A stretch of 10,158 nt of DNA, from assembly GCA_002179805.1 (NCBI GenBank), contig NAVB01003013.1:1-10158 (forward strand), written 5' to 3'. Numbering within the stretch: position 1 is the stretch's first letter; the number at the start of each line of letters is the position of its first letter. Source of the DNA: Acanthamoeba lenticulata. Taxonomy: Eukaryota; Discosea; Longamoebia; Acanthamoebidae. Positions 8,040 to 10,158 of this stretch are shown here, piece by piece. The notes below the pieces were generated by a model. The model searched no databases, was not told where the DNA came from, and saw only the letters and a list, made by a program, of their open reading frames with translations. The position numbers were made by a program, and so were the translations under genes.

Positions 8040-8208
8040 GCCGATCGGTGACCAGTGGCTGCCCACAAGCAAGCTGTGGGCATTAGCGCCAACTGGTCCC
8101 CATCAAGAAATAAGTTTAATCTTGACGTGAAGCAGGAACGCTTCACTACCAGAGATTAAGCTGATAAGAACAGATACTACACTTGATCTTAGCCGAAGCC
8201 GAGAAGAT
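8040..8208 (-). ncRNA. U2 spliceosomal snRNA
   Basis: U2 pairs with intron branch sites in the spliceosome. The minus strand begins ATCTTCTCGG (8208 downward), forms stem I closed by a UUCG loop (GGCUUCGGCU), then reads GCTAAGATCAAGTGTAGTAT, the near-universal U2 core with the branch-recognition GUAGUA at about 8180-8175. TATCTGTTCTTATCAG follows (U6-pairing and stem IIa), then stem IIb GTGAAGC-GTTCCT-GCTTCAC, and ATTAAACTTATTTCTTGATG at the usual Sm-site position, with the U tract interrupted by a C. The 3' stem is GCCCACA-GCTTGCT-TGTGGGC enclosed by ACCAGTTGGC/GCCACTGGT. Length of about 169 nt is shorter than human U2 (188) but within range. The 5' end is set by homology; the 3' end is approximate. 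Confidence 0.94.
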
Positions 8209-8524
8209 GCTTGTCAGGCTGTCGAGCTTTCGCTATTTGACCTCAACCCTTCCTCCGCGGAGGAAGCTGAAGCTTGTGGTGGTGAAAAAGCAAGAATTTT
8301 GGCTGTCGGCAAAAAAGCTGCGCGCCACTACTGAAGTGTGCTGCCAAGCCACTACCGAAGTGGTCGTCCACGACACTCGCGTCCCACCACGCCGACACCG
8401 GCCGCGGAGATCACCGACGCCGCCACGGACGACGATAGTGGCCAACAATATCGCATTACCAGCATCACAGCCAACCACCAATAAGACAACTCTCGAGCCA
8501 AAGGCGGTAATTGCTATCTGTAAC
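8209..8524. promoter_or_regulatory. U2 upstream region with 18-bp palindrome
   Basis: This region is 5' of the U2 gene. A perfect 18-bp palindrome, cttcctccgcggaggaag, lies at 8249-8266, about 41-58 bases upstream of the U2 start, the spacing where snRNA proximal elements sit in many eukaryotes. Two imperfect copies of gccactacYgaagtg (8324-8338 and 8348-8362), each a short hairpin, lie further upstream. A plus-strand open frame of about 129 codons spans the area but starts inside the U2 gene and looks low-complexity; I do not call it a gene. Confidence 0.45.
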
Positions 8525-8590
8525 GTACGCCCACTGGAGCACCTCGTGGTGGCCTCCCTCGGCTGCCGCTGAGCTTGCGCAGACGAATTC
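8525..8590 (-). pseudogene. Solitary relic of an ankyrin-like repeat
   Basis: The minus strand reads EFVCASSAAAEGGHHEVLQW followed by AY. This matches the unit consensus TC..AA..GHLEVLQWA of the repeats near 2.7-3.2 kb, with DNA identity in the gtgctccagtgggcg core. The following NGCPWD half is absent, the frame soon loses similarity and stops, and no gene surrounds it. It is a fragment inside the likely promoter area of the serine hydrolase gene. Confidence 0.55.
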
Positions 8591-8643
8591 TGGAGGGCGA
8601 CCGCTCGGACACGTCCGCGTGCGGACAAAACCGCCAGCCAGAG

Positions 8644-8676
8644 ATTGGACGGGATTGCCTCACTTTATTAATAAAA
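8644..8676 (+). promoter_or_regulatory. Candidate promoter of the serine hydrolase gene
   Basis: A reversed CCAAT box (attgg, 8644-8648) and a TATA-like ttattaataaaagg (TATA core 8671-8676) lie about 80 and 52 bases before the ATG at 8728. Order and spacing fit a simple TATA promoter with a short 5' UTR. Confidence 0.45.
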
Positions 8677-8727
8677 GGCCAGCCAGTCCGCACTGCTTTA
8701 GCAGCAAGTACTCTCCAAGGAAGCGTA

Positions 8728-10158
8728 ATGGGACGTGGTGCGTGTGCTACGCTGGTCGTCTTGTGTGCCATCTTAGTGGCTGGCTGCGATGCTACCGACT
8801 GGTCTGCCGTGGACAAGGTCCTTCTCGCCGGAGTGCAGGACGGAGCCTATCCCGGCTGCGTCGCCCTTGTGGGCAACAAGGATGTACGCGTAGCGGCAAG
8901 CTTGGAGACTGTACTCTTCTTCCTTTTCCTGATTCCTCATTACGCCACTTCGCCCGTCATGCGCAGGGAATCATCTATGAGCGTGCCGTGGGGCACTTCA
9001 CGTATGGCGCAACGCCTCCGTTCAACTCCCACAACCCGCCCATGACGATTGACGTGCGCCCCAATTCGTCTTCTCCATTTGATTTGTTAATTTTGTACAA
9101 CAATTCACGAGGGAGGGGGCGAGTACAGACGCTCTTCGACATGGCCAGCTGCACCAAGGTCACCAGTATGATACATCATCTCCTCCCTTTTGCCTTGTGT
9201 TCACTCGCCTGACCCTCGCGCTTCTCAGCCACCACCGCGGCCGTAGCCCAGTTCTACCAGCGCGGCGAGCTGCCTCTCCGTACGCCCGCCCTCAGCTGGG
9301 TTCATCGTCATCTTCATCGTTGCTCACCGTGACCTCCACGCAGACACGCGCATCGCCGACATCCTGGGCAAGGAGTACGCGCAGCACGGCAAGGGCGACA
9401 TCACCGTCCTCAACTGCCTTCTCCACAACTCGGGCTACCCGCCGGACCCCAACCCCAACTACTGTACTGTTGAACAGCTTCACCTTCACCTTCTTCTTCA
9501 TGTCAAGCGAACAAGGCGCTCACGCTGGCCTGGGCACACGCACAGGGGACCCGGCCTTTGGCTGCCCCGAGACCAAGCGGCCGCACCCGGAGGAGAACTT
9601 CTCGTGCCAGGACCGCATCTACGCGGGCCTCCTGGCCCAGACCCTGGCCAACCCGGTCGGGGCCGTCTACGTCTACTCGGACCTCAGCATGATCACGCTC
9701 ATGTACGTCGTGGGCAACCTGGCCAAGGACCGCGGCTACGTCAAGCCCACCGACCTCCTCGCCGGCTGCGACCAGGGCGGCCCCGGGTACGTCGCCTTTG
9801 CCATCTTCCCTGGGCCTGGGCTCGAGCTTGGGCCAGACACTGAAGTTTATTTGTTTGATTGTTGATTGGACGGCCGACAGCGCGGCGCAGTGCTACTTTG
9901 AGGCCTACGTCCGCCTGTACGTGCTGCACCAGGCCTCGATGTACGACTCGTACTTCCTCCCGCCCCGCTACGAGTGGAGCCGCTCGGCGCCCTGCGAGAA
10001 CGACACCACCTACCTCCACAAGGTCATCCAGGTACACGCGCGCCGCCTCTCGTGTCGCGTGCGTCGTGTCGTGTCATCCGACCCACGCGCGCTCGTGTCG
10101 TGTCGTGTCGTGTCGTGTCGTGTCGTGTCGTGTCGTGTCGTGTCGTGTCGTGTCGTGT
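8728..10158 (+). CDS. Secreted beta-lactamase-fold serine hydrolase, 5' part (3' outside window)
   Basis: Seven exons (8728-8883, 8967-9053, 9129-9165, 9229-9279, 9344-9463, 9546-9786, 9881-10031) keep phase over six 63-94 nt introns and give 281 residues; the next intron leaves the window. Residues 1-20 (GACATLVVLCAILVAGC) are a signal peptide, so the product is secreted or vacuolar. The fold follows class C beta-lactamases/penicillin-binding proteins: YPGCVALVGNKDGIIYERAVG, then LFDMASCTKV with the catalytic SxxK (Ser88, Lys91), LLHNSGYPPDPNPNYWDPAF, and Tyr194 in YSDLSMITLMYVVG, the YxN-equivalent (YSD, common in esterase-type members). Family members cleave esters, amides or peptidoglycan stems; the third motif (HxG/KTG) lies off the edge, so the substrate is unknown. 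For a phagocytic amoeba, a role in digesting bacterial wall material is a guess. The start is the only ATG before the signal peptide. Confidence 0.92.
10093..10158 (+). repeat. TCGTG pentanucleotide microsatellite
   Basis: Thirteen perfect tcgtg units run to the window edge and probably continue beyond it. The array lies in the intron after exon 7 of the hydrolase gene; related but imperfect gcgtcgtgtcgtgtc copies occur just upstream (about 10059-10076). Confidence 0.95.

Noticed and set aside
8183..8572. Plus-strand 129-codon frame
   Set aside because: Begins inside the antisense of the U2 gene, is Arg/Pro/Thr-rich low complexity and overlaps the ankyrin relic; no sign of selection.
10093..10158. 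Telomeric or CRISPR-like array
   Set aside because: The unit is a simple pentamer without spacers, lies in an intron, and does not match T/G-rich telomere units such as TTAGGG.

Overview
The window looks like nuclear DNA of a free-living amoeba, most likely Acanthamoeba or a close relative. Genes are GC-rich and tightly packed. They are cut by many short introns (60-109 nt) with GTACG/GTGCG-type donors and CTAAC/CTGAC-type branch sequences. There is a U2 spliceosomal RNA gene, and there are ankyrin-like repeats of the NGCPWD type that are common in amoebae and their giant viruses. The species is an inference; no marker here proves it.

Layout from left to right. (1) 1-2311, minus: 5' half of the INO80 chromatin-remodelling ATPase gene, 12 exons, running off the left edge before the ATPase domain. 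(2) 2649-3360: broken ankyrin-repeat coding pieces in tail-to-tail orientation. (3) 3477-3782, plus: last exon of an unrecognised, sequon-rich protein. (4) 4102-4463, minus: small two-exon protein with a probable ubiquitin-like fold. (5) 4557-5982, minus: complete eight-exon gene for a bacterial-type Sir2 family protein. (6) 6162-7775, plus: six-exon leucine-rich-repeat protein, divergent from the Sir2 gene over a promoter of about 180 bp that holds an E2F-like site. (7) 8040-8208, minus: U2 snRNA gene. (8) 8525-8590, minus: a single relic ankyrin repeat. (9) 8728 to the right edge, plus: 5' part of a secreted beta-lactamase-fold serine hydrolase, ending in an intron filled with a TCGTG pentanucleotide repeat.

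The exon models were built by hand from splice signals, reading phase and conserved motifs. INO80, Sir2 and the hydrolase keep phase across every junction. The LRR gene has one uncertain junction. No operon-like pathway links the genes; INO80 and Sir2 both act on chromatin or protein acetylation in general, but nothing here shows that they cooperate. No CRISPR array, insertion sequence, rRNA or tRNA was seen.
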